Source of the DNA: Kribbella jejuensis
GTDB taxonomy: Bacteria; Actinomycetota; Actinomycetes; Propionibacteriales; Kribbellaceae
DNA length: 64,000 nt
Direction of reading: 5' to 3'
NCBI RefSeq assembly: GCF_006715085.1
Contig: NZ_VFMM01000004.1
Location: 186,001 to 250,000 of the forward strand
Both the position numbers and the translations under genes were made by a program. How positions within the stretch are numbered: position 1 is the first letter of the stretch; each line of letters starts with the position of its first letter. The notes beneath the pieces were generated by a model that saw only the letters and a program-made list of their open reading frames with translations, was not told where the DNA came from and did not search any database. Shown here piece by piece: positions 43,421 to 53,253 of the stretch.

Positions 43421-44652
43421 CCGACGTCGAGACCAACGTCGAGACCGCCATCCGGGCCGCCGCGCCACGGGCGCTGGCCGCGCTGGTCCGGCGGTACGAC
43501 GTGTTCGACCAGTGCGAGGACGCCATCCAGGAGGCACTCCTCGAGGCGCTCGTGCGATGGCGCGAGAACGGCGTACCGGAGCAGCCGACCGGGTGGCTGA
43601 TCAGCGTCGCGACGCGACGGCTGATGGACGGCTGGCGGCGGGACAACGCCCGGCGGCAGCGCGAGCTGAACGACTTCCTGCGCGCCGCCGATCCGGATCC
43701 GGAGGACTACCACGAGGACTCCGACGACACGGTCCGGCTGCTCGTACTGTGTTGTCATCCGGCGCTGACCCCGGCCTCGCAGATCGCTCTCACACTGCGC
43801 TCGGTCGGCGGTCTCACCACGGCCGAGGTCGCCGCCGCGTTACTCGTCAGCGAGACGACCGTGGCGCAGCGGATCAGCCGAGCCAAGCGGATGATCGCCG
43901 GCGCCCGCTTCGAGCTACCGACCGCCGAGGAGTACGACGTACGCCTGCGCGCTGTCCTCCAGGTTCTCTACCTGATCTTCAACGAAGGCCACACCGCCAG
44001 CGCGGGCGCCTCGCTGCAGCGGGTGGATCTTGCAGCGGAAGCGCTCCGGATCACCCGGCTGCTGGAGCACGCTGTCGGAGCAAACGACAAGGACAACGGC
44101 GAGGTCACCGGGCTGCTCGCGTTGATGATCCTCACCCACGCCCGCCGGGACGCGCGGACCGGTCCGGGCGGCGACCTCATCCCGGCCGACCGGCAGGACC
44201 GTTCCCGCTGGCACGCCGACGAACTCGCCGAAGGGATCCGCCTGGTCGAAGGCGTACTGCGGACCGGGGCGGTCGGCCCGTACCAACTGGAGGCGGCGAT
44301 CGCGGCCGTGCACAGCGAGGCGGACTCGGTCGAGACGACCGACTGGGCGCAGATCGCCGGCCTCTACCGGCTCCTCGAACGCGTCGACCCGAGCCCGATG
44401 GTCAGGCTCGGCTCGGCGGTCGCGATCGCGATGACCGACGGGCCCGACGCCGGCATCGCGATCGTCGAGGAACTCGCCGACGACAAGTACGTCGGCAACC
44501 ACCACCGCCGGCTGTCCGTCCTCGCCCACCTGCACGAGCTCGCCGGCCGCCCGGACCTGGCGCGCTCCAACTACCTCGCGGCACTGGAGCGCACCCGGAA
44601 CGCGGCCGAGCAGAACTACCTCCGCGAGCGCATCGCCCACCTCATCACATGA
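43417..44652 (+). CDS. ECF42-type sigma factor with long C-terminal extension
   Basis: 411 aa. Sigma region 2 lies at about 10-80 (DVFDQCEDAIQEALLEALVRW), region 4 at about 105-165 (GGLTTAEVAAALLVSETTVAQRISRAK). A helical extension of about 240 residues follows. ECF42 proteins have this extension, need it for activity, lack a classical anti-sigma factor and sit beside DGPF genes, as here. Controls unknown genes, often including its own DGPF partner. Confidence 0.93.
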   Translation: MTDVETNVETAIRAAAPRALAALVRRYDVFDQCEDAIQEALLEALVRWRENGVPEQPTGWLISVATRRLMDGWRRDNARRQRELNDFLRAADPDPEDYHEDSDDTVRLLVLCCHPALTPASQIALTLRSVGGLTTAEVAAALLVSETTVAQRISRAKRMIAGARFELPTAEEYDVRLRAVLQVLYLIFNEGHTASAGASLQRVDLAAEALRITRLLEHAVGANDKDNGEVTGLLALMILTHARRDARTGPGGDLIPADRQDRSRWHADELAEGIRLVEGVLRTGAVGPYQLEAAIAAVHSEADSVETTDWAQIAGLYRLLERVDPSPMVRLGSAVAIAMTDGPDAGIAIVEELADDKYVGNHHRRLSVLAHLHELAGRPDLARSNYLAALERTRNAAEQNYLRERIAHLIT

Positions 44653-45971
44653 CGGCGACCGCCGGTCCACTCGGGACGCGGCGGGACGCTGAGCGCGTTG
44701 CGGAACACATGGCCTGGATCGACCGCCTGCTTGAGCGCGGCCAGCCGCTTGCGATGGGCTTCGGGGTAGCAGGCGTCGAGGTCGGCGTCGGTCGGGTGGG
44801 ACAGAAAGTTCAGGTACGCGCCGTTCGGCTCGAGCGATCGCCACAGCGCGTCGAAGTCCTTGGGCTGCGTACCTTGCTGTTCGGGCGTCCCCATCAGCAC
44901 CGAGTTCACCAGGAACCGCGCGTCGCGATGGGCGAACGCCGTGGCGTCCGCGGGCATCGCGCCGTACGCACCACCTAGTGACCGGATCTCGATCGCGAGA
45001 CCGGGGATCCTCTGGCGGGCGTCCAGCAGCTTCTCGGTCAGACCGCCAGGCCAGGTGTTGTAGAAGCCGTTGCGGATCCGCGGGCGCCAGTCCGGCGGCA
45101 TGGTCATGTCGCTGAACACCTCGGCGTACAGGACCCCCGCCACTTGCTCGCTGATCAGCGAGCCGAGGTGCCGCAGCGGTTCCAGGACCGATGCGGTGGT
45201 CGCACACACCTGGATCGCGACCGGGACCTGCCCGTCCGCCATCATCGTCGGCGCCAACTGCAGACTCGCCGTCAGTTCCTCGGGAGCGTCGGCCATGTAC
45301 TCCGTCCACGCGCGGATCACCTGCTTCGCCTGCGTCCACGGGTACAGCAAGGTTCCGAAGTACACCTTCGACCGGCGGACGGCGCTGATGTCGTACGACG
45401 TGACCACGCCGAGGCTGCCCGCCGCGCCGCGGACGCCCCAGAACAACTCCGGTTCGGTGGCGGCGTCGACCCGCCGGACGGCCCCGTCCGCGGTCACCAC
45501 TTCGGCGGAGACCACGTTGTCGATCGCCAACCCGTGTTTGCGGACCATCCACCCGATCCCGCCGCCGGCCATCAACCCGCCAACGCCGACGCTCGCCGTG
45601 TCACCCGACGAGATCGCCAACCCGAGCTTGCCCAACCGCGCGGCAACGTCTCCCCACGTCGCCCCGGTGCCGACCCGGACGACGTCGTCCGGCAACACCC
45701 GCACCTCGTCCAGCGGCCGGACGTCGATCACGACCCCGCCGTCGCTCGTCCCGAATCCGGCCGCGTGATGCCCGCCGCTCCGGACCGCAATCGGCAGGTC
45801 CTGCGCCTCGGCGTACTTCAATGCCGCCACCACGTCCGCCGCCGTCACACACCGGACGACCACGGCCGGCCGGCCCACCGCGACCACCGTCCGACCGGCC
45901 GTCTCGAACCCGTCGTCACCCGGTACGAGTACATCCCCCGCGACAACCCCACGCAGTTCCAGTTCCTGCAT
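44616..45971 (-). CDS. FAD-linked oxidase of the BBE/FAD_binding_4 family
   Basis: 451 aa. FAD-binding domain with RSGGHHAAGF, whose His is the usual covalent FAD site, and VGVGGLMAGGGIGWMVRKHGL. The Cys used for a second FAD bond in bicovalent members is absent. A BBE tail contains CYPEAHRKRLAALK. Oligosaccharide or alkaloid-type oxidation is common in the family. ATG at 45971 has GAGGGAG 5 nt upstream. Convergent with the sigma factor, overlapping 37 bp. Confidence 0.9.
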   Translation of the reverse strand: MQELELRGVVAGDVLVPGDDGFETAGRTVVAVGRPAVVVRCVTAADVVAALKYAEAQDLPIAVRSGGHHAAGFGTSDGGVVIDVRPLDEVRVLPDDVVRVGTGATWGDVAARLGKLGLAISSGDTASVGVGGLMAGGGIGWMVRKHGLAIDNVVSAEVVTADGAVRRVDAATEPELFWGVRGAAGSLGVVTSYDISAVRRSKVYFGTLLYPWTQAKQVIRAWTEYMADAPEELTASLQLAPTMMADGQVPVAIQVCATTASVLEPLRHLGSLISEQVAGVLYAEVFSDMTMPPDWRPRIRNGFYNTWPGGLTEKLLDARQRIPGLAIEIRSLGGAYGAMPADATAFAHRDARFLVNSVLMGTPEQQGTQPKDFDALWRSLEPNGAYLNFLSHPTDADLDACYPEAHRKRLAALKQAVDPGHVFRNALSVPPRPEWTGGRRHVMRWAMRSRR

Positions 45972-46133
45972 CTCACTCCCTCGATCCCGGCGCCCCCTCT
46001 GGCGCCTCACCCCCAGATCGCAGCCGGCCACGGATCCTCGACATCCGATCCGCACGCCGTTGACCGGATGTTTCGCCGGGCGTAGACCTGAAGAAGTGCT
46101 CGGGGGTTCTGCTGCACGTCGTGGGGGTGGGTC

Positions 46134-47264
46134 ATGGGCAGGATGTCGCGTTTCTACGCAACTGCGGGCCGCCGGGTGGTTGCCGCGGCGACGGTGCTCG
46201 CGCTGGCAGCGGCGCTGACGATCACGGCGGGCACCGCGGCGGCGGCCGCGCCGAAGCCGAGACCGGGGAAGCTGACCACGGTCGTACTCAGCCCGGCGAC
46301 GGCGACGATCAATCCGGGCGCCAAGCAGGCCTACAGCGTGCAGGGATTCGACGCGGCCGGTAACTCGTTGGGCGACCTGACGTCGCAGGCCACGTTCACG
46401 ATCAGCCCGGCCGGTAGCTGCACGGCCAATGTATGTACCGCGACCACGCTCGGCGCCCACACCGTCACCGGAACGGTCAAGAAGATCAGCGGGACCGCCA
46501 CACTGACGGTTGCGCAGGCCGATCTGGCGACAACTCAGACCGTCAGCGACGCCTCGCCGTACTACTACGCGCCGATCACCTTCACCACCACAGTCACCAA
46601 CACCAGCAGCACGACGACCTCAACCGGCGTGGCAGCGTCGGTGAATCTGCCGGGGGCGGTCGTGACTCCGACGGTGACACCGAGCACCGGTGCTTACGCG
46701 GCCGGCCGATGGACGATCGGATCGCTGGCCCCGGGTGCGAGCGCGACGCTGACGATCTCCGGCTTCGCCGGGGACGTCGCCGCGGGTCTGCAGACCGTCA
46801 CCGCCTCCGTGACCGCGGCAACGTTCGACCCGAACAGCGCCAACAACACCGCCTCGGCGTCCGAAGCGTCCCAGCCCGCACCACTGTTGCCGGTCCTCAC
46901 CGGCCCGTCGGGTGCCCTGGACGTGTGCCCGCCCACGGTCACCGTCACCTGGACCCCGTCGATGGTGAACCTGATCAACCCGGCCGCACCCACGCTCGCA
47001 CCGGGCACATTCAGCTATGTCATGGGATGCGCCAACCTCGGCAGTGGCGGGTGCCCGTCGCCGACCAGCGCACCTGGGAACCAGTCGTTCATCTCGTTCA
47101 ACAACACCGATTTCGTGGTCGGCGCGGACTACCTCATCTCGCTCACCATCTTCCCGGTGTTCGGAGCCAACCCGAACTACCAGGACAAGGCGGTGTCCAT
47201 CAACGTAGGCAGCCCTCCGCCGTACGACACCGCCCCCGTCTTCAGCGGGGTCTGTCTGAGCTAG
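46134..47264 (+). CDS. Secreted protein with Big-like and DUF11-like domains
   Basis: 376 aa. Signal peptide to about residue 39 (TAAAAA). Then an Ig-like bacterial domain (LSPATATINPGAKQAYSVQGFDAAGN) and a DUF11-like repeat (DLATTQTVSDASPYYYAPITF ... FDPNSANNTAS), rich in Thr and Ser. The C-terminal 120 residues contain several Cys and no sortase or membrane anchor. Function unknown. Divergent from the FAD oxidase (162 bp gap with nothing clear). Confidence 0.8.
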   Translation: MGRMSRFYATAGRRVVAAATVLALAAALTITAGTAAAAAPKPRPGKLTTVVLSPATATINPGAKQAYSVQGFDAAGNSLGDLTSQATFTISPAGSCTANVCTATTLGAHTVTGTVKKISGTATLTVAQADLATTQTVSDASPYYYAPITFTTTVTNTSSTTTSTGVAASVNLPGAVVTPTVTPSTGAYAAGRWTIGSLAPGASATLTISGFAGDVAAGLQTVTASVTAATFDPNSANNTASASEASQPAPLLPVLTGPSGALDVCPPTVTVTWTPSMVNLINPAAPTLAPGTFSYVMGCANLGSGGCPSPTSAPGNQSFISFNNTDFVVGADYLISLTIFPVFGANPNYQDKAVSINVGSPPPYDTAPVFSGVCLS

Positions 47265-49024
47265 CCGCGGACCGTGCTGACCAGGTGGTCGACGACGTCG
47301 GCCACCTGGATGTCGGCGCGGTCGCCGGAGCGGCGGTCCTTGACCTCGACGGTGCCGTCGGCGAGACCCTTGCCGACCACGGCGATGGTCGGGATGCCGA
47401 TCAGCTCGGCGTCCTTGAACTTGACGCCCGGAGACACCTTCTCGCGGTCGTCGTAGATCACGCTCAGCCCGCGCGCCTCGAGTTCGGCGGCGATCTCGGC
47501 AGCCTTCTCGAACACCTCGGAGTCCTTGCCGGTGGCAACCAGATGGACGTCGGCCGGCGCGATCTCCCGCGGCCACACCAGGCCGAGCTCGTCGTGGTTG
47601 CCCTCGGCGATCGCGGCGACCGCGCGGGTGACGCCGACGCCGTACGAGCCCATGGTGACCGTGACGAGCTTGCCGTTCTGGTCGAGGACCTTCAGGTCGA
47701 GCGCGTCGGCGTACTTACGGCCGAGCTGGAAGATGTGGCCCATCTCGATACCGCGCGCGGTCTCCAGCGGACCGGATCCGTCCGGCGACTGGTCGCCGTC
47801 GCGCACCTCGGCCGCCTGGATCGTGCCGTCGGCGGTGAAGTCGCGGCCGTGCACCAGGTTGATCACGTGGAATCCGGGCTTGTCCGCACCGGTCACCCAC
47901 GCCGATCCCTCGGCCACCCGCGGGTCGAGCAGGTACCGGATCTTCGACGTGTTCTCCGACCCGAGCACGCCCGGGCCGATGTAGCCCTTGGCGAGCGACG
48001 GGTACTTGACGAAGTCCGCCTCCTCGAACGCGACCACCTCGGCCGGCTCCACCTGCGCGCCGAGCCGCTTCTCGTCGATCGCCCGGTCCCCCGGTACGCC
48101 GATCGCGAGCGGCTCACGCGTCCCGTCCGGGTGCACGAGCATCACGAGCACGTTCTTCAGCGTGTCCGCGGCGGTCCACTCCCGGCCGTCGGTGCGCGGG
48201 TGCTTCGCGTTCAGCGCGTCGACCAGCGTGTCGATGGTCGGGGTGTCCGGCGTGTCCACGACCTCGGCAGCCGGTACGCCGGAGAAGTCCACCGGCTCGG
48301 CCTGCGGCACCACGACCGCCTCGACGTTGGCGGCGTACCCACCCGGGGAGCGGACGAAGGTGTCCTCACCGTTCTCCGCGATCGCGAGGAACTCCTCGGA
48401 CCGGGAGCCACCCATAGCGCCGGACATCGCCTGCACGATCACGTAGTCGAAGCCGAGCCGGTCGAAGATCTTGATGTACGCCTGCCGGTGCAGCTCGTAC
48501 GACTTCGCCAGGCCCTCGTCGTCGACGTCGAACGAGTACGAGTCCTTCATCACGAACTCACGCCCGCGCAGCACGCCGGCCCGCGGCCGCGCCTCGTCGC
48601 GGTACTTGTTCTGGATCTGGTAGATCGACAGCGGCAGGTCCTTGTACGACGAGTACAGGTCCTTGACGACGAGGGTGAACATCTCCTCGTGCGTGGGGCC
48701 GAGCAGCATGTCCGCGCCCTTGCGGTCCTTCAGCCGGAAGATGTTCGGCCCGTACTCCGTCCAGCGGCCGGTCGCCTCGTAGGGCTCGCGGGGCAGCAGC
48801 GCCGGGAAGACCAGCTCCTGGGCGCCGATCGCGTCCATCTCCTCGCGGACGATCCGCTCGACGTTGCGCAGCACCCGCAGCCCGAGCGGCAGCCAGGTGT
48901 AGATCCCGGGCGCGGCGCGGCGGATGTAGCCGGCGCGGACGAGCAGCTTGTGGCTCGGGACCTCCGCGTCCGCCGGGTCCTCGCGAAGGGTGCGGAGGAA
49001 CAGCGACGACATGCGCAAAATCAC
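47261..49024 (-). CDS. proS: Prolyl-tRNA synthetase
   Basis: 587 aa, bacterial type with the editing (INS) domain between motifs 2 and 3. Visible: GIYTWLPLGLRVLRNVERIVREEM, GPTHEEMFTL, YQIQNKYRDEARPRAGVLRGREFVMKD in motif 2, and GSYGVGVTRAVAAIAE in motif 3. GTG at 49024 is chosen because GGAG lies 6 nt upstream; an ATG four codons later is also possible. No T-box leader is present. Confidence 0.97.
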   Translation of the reverse strand: MILRMSSLFLRTLREDPADAEVPSHKLLVRAGYIRRAAPGIYTWLPLGLRVLRNVERIVREEMDAIGAQELVFPALLPREPYEATGRWTEYGPNIFRLKDRKGADMLLGPTHEEMFTLVVKDLYSSYKDLPLSIYQIQNKYRDEARPRAGVLRGREFVMKDSYSFDVDDEGLAKSYELHRQAYIKIFDRLGFDYVIVQAMSGAMGGSRSEEFLAIAENGEDTFVRSPGGYAANVEAVVVPQAEPVDFSGVPAAEVVDTPDTPTIDTLVDALNAKHPRTDGREWTAADTLKNVLVMLVHPDGTREPLAIGVPGDRAIDEKRLGAQVEPAEVVAFEEADFVKYPSLAKGYIGPGVLGSENTSKIRYLLDPRVAEGSAWVTGADKPGFHVINLVHGRDFTADGTIQAAEVRDGDQSPDGSGPLETARGIEMGHIFQLGRKYADALDLKVLDQNGKLVTVTMGSYGVGVTRAVAAIAEGNHDELGLVWPREIAPADVHLVATGKDSEVFEKAAEIAAELEARGLSVIYDDREKVSPGVKFKDAELIGIPTIAVVGKGLADGTVEVKDRRSGDRADIQVADVVDHLVSTVRG

Positions 49025-49081
49025 GGGAGTCTCCAAGCGTGCAAAAGTCGAGAACAGACGCCACAGCTTACCCGACGGTCC

Positions 49082-50176
49082 TCAGGGTAACCGCCCGTAC
49101 GGCGCCGCCGCGGCCTGCGCGGCATAAACCAGCGCCGGCTTCAGCAACGGCCAGAACGTCGAGGAGACGCACGAGTAGGCCGGCTGGAATCCGCTGCACC
49201 ACCCAGCGCGCGGCCCGATCTCGAAGGTGTACGACGGCACGCCGCGGGTTCCGTACAGCCAGTCGGTCGTCGAGCCGGGCGTGAAGTACCCGATCCCGCC
49301 GTCCCCGGTCGAGACCGGATAACCCGTCACAGCGCCCATCTTGTTGCCTAGGGCCACCAACGCCGCCCGGTCCGGCGCGGCCGTGCGGGTATATCCCCAG
49401 GGGGCCAGGATGTCGTCGCCATAGCTGTGCAGGGTCAGGAAGACACCCGTCGTGCTCCGAGCCGCCGGCTCGTCCACGGCGCCCTTCGTGTCGGGGAAGA
49501 TCGTGTCCAGCAAGCCCTGGATCGCCACGGTCTCCGGTTCGGACGCGGGCTTTGCGCCCGGGTACATCTCCGTACAGGGACCGCCCTCATCTGGGTTCCA
49601 TTGGAAGGACGAGTTGCGATTGAGGTCGACCCCGGCGTACCCGAACGCGCATCCGCCCGCGCTGTCGTCGACGTTCTTCCGTTGCAGCAAGGGCTGTGCC
49701 GGGTTCGAGGCGACCACGTCCACTCCGTCCGGGTTCGCGATCGGCACCACCCAGAGTTCGCGGGTGTTCAGCAGCGCGGTGATCTCGGGGTCAACGCCGT
49801 ACGACGAGACGAGCAGGTCGATCCACCGGTACGCGATCTCGCCGGTGACGATCTCGCGCGCATGGATCTGCGCGTGCAGGACGAACTTGGGCTTCTTGCC
49901 GGTGCTGTTCAACGCACAGTCGCCGGGCGTCAGCTTGGTGATGCACAGGGCCTGGATGTCGTGGCCGCCCTGTCCTTGGGCCTTCTTCCAGGAGTCGCCG
50001 ATGTCGTACAGCTTCACCAGCTCCGGGTGCGCCGCGGCGACCGCCGCATTGTGCTGCTCGTGCCCCGCGGTCGTGTGATAGCCGCCGTAGTACGTCACCG
50101 AGGTCGCCGACCAGGAAGTGGCCGACGAGATCAGCAGGAGCGCTGAGCTCCAGAGCAGAACGACGAGGGTTCGCAC
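49082..50176 (-). CDS. Secreted M14 zinc carboxypeptidase
   Basis: 364 aa. Signal peptide to about residue 24. Zinc ligands are His and Glu in LHAQIHAREIV and His in TLHSYGDDI; the catalytic Glu is in SYTFEIGPRAG. GVDLNRNSSFQWN carries the substrate-binding Asn-Arg. It is the carboxypeptidase T/A-like family, digesting peptides outside the cell. It interrupts the conserved GNAT-proS neighbourhood. Confidence 0.92.
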   Translation of the reverse strand: MRTLVVLLWSSALLLISSATSWSATSVTYYGGYHTTAGHEQHNAAVAAAHPELVKLYDIGDSWKKAQGQGGHDIQALCITKLTPGDCALNSTGKKPKFVLHAQIHAREIVTGEIAYRWIDLLVSSYGVDPEITALLNTRELWVVPIANPDGVDVVASNPAQPLLQRKNVDDSAGGCAFGYAGVDLNRNSSFQWNPDEGGPCTEMYPGAKPASEPETVAIQGLLDTIFPDTKGAVDEPAARSTTGVFLTLHSYGDDILAPWGYTRTAAPDRAALVALGNKMGAVTGYPVSTGDGGIGYFTPGSTTDWLYGTRGVPSYTFEIGPRAGWCSGFQPAYSCVSSTFWPLLKPALVYAAQAAAAPYGRLP

Positions 50177-50230
50177 GCAGACGAGCCTGTCCTACTGCCG
50201 TTACACGGAGTGCCCAGTATCAGAGCGGTA

Positions 50231-51055
50231 TCAGAACAGAATCGTCGCGAACGTCTCGATCGTCCGGAACCCGACCCGCTCGTACGCCGCCCGCGCCGGA
50301 AGGTTGAAGGCGTTCACGTAGAGCGTGACGACGGGCGCGATCTCCCGCGCCAACTCCACCACGGCAGCCATCCCCGGAGCGGCCAGGCCGCGGCCGCGGT
50401 ACTCCGGATCGACCCAGACGCCCTGGATCTGGCAGACGCCGGTGCCGACCGAGCCGACCTCGGCCTTGAACACGACCCGGCCGTCCTCGATCCGCGCGAA
50501 CGCCCGCCCGGCCCGGATCAGCTCGGCCACGCGGGACCGGTAGAAGGTCCCGTCCGGGCCGGTCTGCGGCGGTACGCCGACCTCCTCGGTGTACATCGCG
50601 ACGCAGGCCGGGTACAGGATCGGCAGCTCGACCGGCTCCACCGCGCGGACCAGCGGATCCGGGGCGATCGCCGGCGGGCCCTCGATGACCATGAACGGCT
50701 GGTCGTCGCGCACCTCGCGGGCCGGGCCCCAGTGCGGCTCGAGGATCTGCCACAGCTGATCGACCGCGCGTGCCTGGCCGAGGATCTGGAAGCAGTTCCG
50801 TCCGCGGCGCATCGCGTACGCCGCGAACGCCCGGAGCGCCGCGTCGTCGGCACCGACCGGGACCATGTTGCCGCCGGCGTGGCACAGTGCCTCGAGGGCG
50901 CCCTTCTCGACGTACCCCCAGACCTCCGCACCACGTCGCGGGTCGAGTCCGGACGCCTGCACCAGGCTGTCCACGAACACGTTCACCACCGGATCGCGGG
51001 CAATGACCGCGCGCGCCGCCGCGAGGTCACGAGGACCGAGAACCCGTACTCCCAC
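50231..51055 (-). CDS. DUF4081-type GNAT acetyltransferase
   Basis: 274 aa. The first half is a DUF4081-like domain (LGPRDLAAARAVIARDPVVNVFVDSLV). The second is a GNAT with VWVDPEYRGRGLAAPGM and NLPARAAYERVGF. Homologues lie next to ispG in many actinobacteria; here ispG is 5 kb upstream with an accessory block between. Substrate unknown. Confidence 0.88.
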   Translation of the reverse strand: MGVRVLGPRDLAAARAVIARDPVVNVFVDSLVQASGLDPRRGAEVWGYVEKGALEALCHAGGNMVPVGADDAALRAFAAYAMRRGRNCFQILGQARAVDQLWQILEPHWGPAREVRDDQPFMVIEGPPAIAPDPLVRAVEPVELPILYPACVAMYTEEVGVPPQTGPDGTFYRSRVAELIRAGRAFARIEDGRVVFKAEVGSVGTGVCQIQGVWVDPEYRGRGLAAPGMAAVVELAREIAPVVTLYVNAFNLPARAAYERVGFRTIETFATILF

Positions 51056-51104
51056 GCGCAGAACCTAGCCGATGTTCGGCCGTCCCGTATGCAACGGGGC
51101 CGCG

Positions 51105-52370
51105 TCAGGCCACCTGTGGTTCGTGACCGGCGGCGATCCGGCGCAGCGGCGAGGTCCAGGCGACGACCACGCCGACGCAGCCACACAGTCCCATCAGCAC
51201 CATCCCGGTCCGCGGGCCGAAGGCGTTGCCGAGCAGTCCGCCGAGGACCGATCCGAGCGTCCAGCCGACGCCCCAGGACAGCATCCGGCCGGCCGTGTTC
51301 ACCCGGCCGAGCAGGTGCTCCGGGGTGACCTGCTGCCGGTAGGACACGGCGTTCACGATCACCAGCACGTACGCCGAGCCCCAGACGAGCAGCGCCAGCG
51401 CCGCGACGATCCAGTGCGGCGACAACGGAGCGAGCACCCCGAGCAGGGCGGACATCGGCAGCGCGTAGAGCGTGATCGCCGCGGGCGGCATCCGCTTCAG
51501 CAACCGCGGCAGGCTGAGCGCGGCGATCAGCCCGCCGATCCCCCAGACTCCCCAGACCAGCCCGAACCGGAGTCCCGACGTACCGATGTGCAGGACGCGG
51601 TCGCACCACACCACGATCAGCGCCATGAAACCGCCGCCCGCGAAAGACTGGATGCTGCCTATGATCGTCATCGTCCGGACGCCGGCGTGCCGGACCAGGT
51701 ACCGCAGACCATCGGCGATGTCGTTCAGCACCACCCGAGGGCGGAGCGGCGGCTGTCCGTCGCGGGGCTCCGACATGGCTCGGACGATCCCGCGGACCGC
51801 GAACGCGGATGCCGCGAAGCTCAGCGCGTCGAGCGTGAGCAGGCTGGCCGGATCGAGGACGCCGAGCATCAGGCCCGTCAGCGGCGGGACGAACAGCTCG
51901 ATCAGGCTCGACGCCGTCCAGACCGCCGAGTTCGCCTGCGCGACGCGGGCACGGCCGACCAGAACCGGCAACGCGCCGAAGTTCGCGCCGTCGAAGAACG
52001 TGTAGACGGCTTGCACGGTGAACGCCACCACGAGCACCTGGGCGACGGTCAGTACGCCGAGCAGGTGCGCGAGCGGCACGGATCCGACGAGTACGGCGTT
52101 CACGCAGTCCGCGGTCACCATCGTGCGGCGGCGGTTCCAGCGATCCGCGAGCGCGCCCGCGAAGAGTCCGGCGAGAAGGTACGGTGCCGACTCGAGCGCG
52201 GTCACCACGGCGGTCAGCACGGTCGACCCGCTGAGGCGGTACACCAGGACCGGCAGCGCGATCGCCGTCACCATCGAGCCGGTGATCGAGAGCGCCCGTG
52301 CGAGCCAGTACCGCCGGAAGTCCGCGTCGTCCCGCAGCCGCTGAGGCGCCCCCGTCGTCATGCCGTGCAT
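51105..52370 (-). CDS. MFS transporter (MFS_3 type)
   Basis: 421 aa, about 12 helices. Begins RLRDDADFRRYWLARALSITGSM and has the loop GALADRWNRRRTMVTADCVNAV after helix 2, like the exporter at 27150. Probably an efflux pump. No regulator overlaps it. Start ATG at 52370, or three codons later. Confidence 0.87.
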   Translation of the reverse strand: MHGMTTGAPQRLRDDADFRRYWLARALSITGSMVTAIALPVLVYRLSGSTVLTAVVTALESAPYLLAGLFAGALADRWNRRRTMVTADCVNAVLVGSVPLAHLLGVLTVAQVLVVAFTVQAVYTFFDGANFGALPVLVGRARVAQANSAVWTASSLIELFVPPLTGLMLGVLDPASLLTLDALSFAASAFAVRGIVRAMSEPRDGQPPLRPRVVLNDIADGLRYLVRHAGVRTMTIIGSIQSFAGGGFMALIVVWCDRVLHIGTSGLRFGLVWGVWGIGGLIAALSLPRLLKRMPPAAITLYALPMSALLGVLAPLSPHWIVAALALLVWGSAYVLVIVNAVSYRQQVTPEHLLGRVNTAGRMLSWGVGWTLGSVLGGLLGNAFGPRTGMVLMGLCGCVGVVVAWTSPLRRIAAGHEPQVA

Positions 52371-52410
52371 CCTGCAACCTCAGGTGCGGTCGAGGTCAAG
52401 TCGCGCGGGA

Positions 52411-53043
52411 TCATCCGTGCACCAGGACAAGCTGACCGTCGGGATCGGTGAGCTCCAGCCCGCCGTCGATGCGAGTGCCCGGGACGCGGGTCTGGACGTC
52501 GTCGAGGTCCTCGGTGGTGGTGAGGTCGAGACGTACGGCGAACTCGGCGCCCGAGCCGAACCGGACGGTCGGAGTGACGCCCAGAGCGGTGAGGAACCGT
52601 TGCCAGGCGGGCTCGTCCGCGCCGGCCAGGTACGGCGTGACGGACCAGCGCTCGTCGGGGTTCGCGGTGTGCAGCTTGTAACCGTAGAGGTCCTCGGTGC
52701 GCTCGTCGATCCAGATCACGACGCCGTCCGGCGCGGTCACCGACAGCACCCGCCCGTACGCCTCGTCGAACACCGTCGCGTCGCCGAACCCGGCCTGCTC
52801 GAGGGGCTCGACCAGGTCGTCGATCGTGTCCGCCTCGAAGGACAGAGTGGTCTGCCCCGCCTTGCCACCGGTCGAACTGGACGCCGCGTCGTGCAACGCG
52901 ACCATCCCGTTGCCGGTCACCATGTCCACCCAGCCACCGCGCTCGGACTCGATCCGCGACCGCAACCCGAGCGCCTCCAGGAACGCGCGCATCGCGTCCA
53001 CGTCATCGGTGAACCGCAACGGCCTGACCACCACGCCACTCAT
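52411..53043 (-). CDS. VOC (glyoxalase-fold) protein
   Basis: 210 aa with two VOC-like halves (about 5-110 and 115-210). Opening RPLRFTDDVDAMRAFLEALGLRS and DPDGQLVLVHG at the end are typical. Metal ligands are not obvious. The ATG overlaps the stop of a ribbon-helix-helix gene, an unusual partner for a VOC protein. Confidence 0.85.
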   Translation of the reverse strand: MSGVVVRPLRFTDDVDAMRAFLEALGLRSRIESERGGWVDMVTGNGMVALHDAASSSTGGKAGQTTLSFEADTIDDLVEPLEQAGFGDATVFDEAYGRVLSVTAPDGVVIWIDERTEDLYGYKLHTANPDERWSVTPYLAGADEPAWQRFLTALGVTPTVRFGSGAEFAVRLDLTTTEDLDDVQTRVPGTRIDGGLELTDPDGQLVLVHG

Positions 53044-53204
53044 CCCCTGGCCTCCCCATGAGTCTCGAGATACTCCACCAACGCCTGCTCCACCAACGCC
53101 GACAAACTCGCCCCGTCGTCGATCGCCTTGTGCTTCACCCGCCGCACCAACCCGACCGGCAGATAAACGTTGAACTGCACCTTCTTGCCGCCCTCGTCCA
53201 CCAT
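53040..53204 (-). CDS. CopG-like ribbon-helix-helix protein
   Basis: 54 aa. KKVQFNVYLP is the beta strand, then two helices (VRRVKHKAIDDGA and LSALVEQALVEYLET), the whole of a ribbon-helix-helix DNA-binding fold. TGA overlaps the VOC start (ATGA), so the two are coupled. It is probably an autoregulator, or an antitoxin-like protein with no classical toxin. It is divergent from a second VOC gene. Confidence 0.8.
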   Translation of the reverse strand: MVDEGGKKVQFNVYLPVGLVRRVKHKAIDDGASLSALVEQALVEYLETHGEARG

Positions 53205-53253
53205 AGCTATATTGCTAGCATCCTAGAAACCTACTAGTCAACAAGGAGCTGGC
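53205..53253. promoter_or_regulatory. Divergent intergenic region with three CTAG sites
   Basis: CTAG occurs at 53215-53218, 53223-53226 and 53234-53237, clustered in an AT-rich stretch that stands out from the GC-rich surroundings. Spacing is 8 and 11 bp. The plus-strand VOC gene has AAGGAG at 53243-53248. The sites are candidates for the adjacent ribbon-helix-helix protein. Confidence 0.5.

Noticed and set aside
49025..49081. T-box riboswitch before proS
   Set aside because: The gap is only 57 bp and has no T-box consensus.
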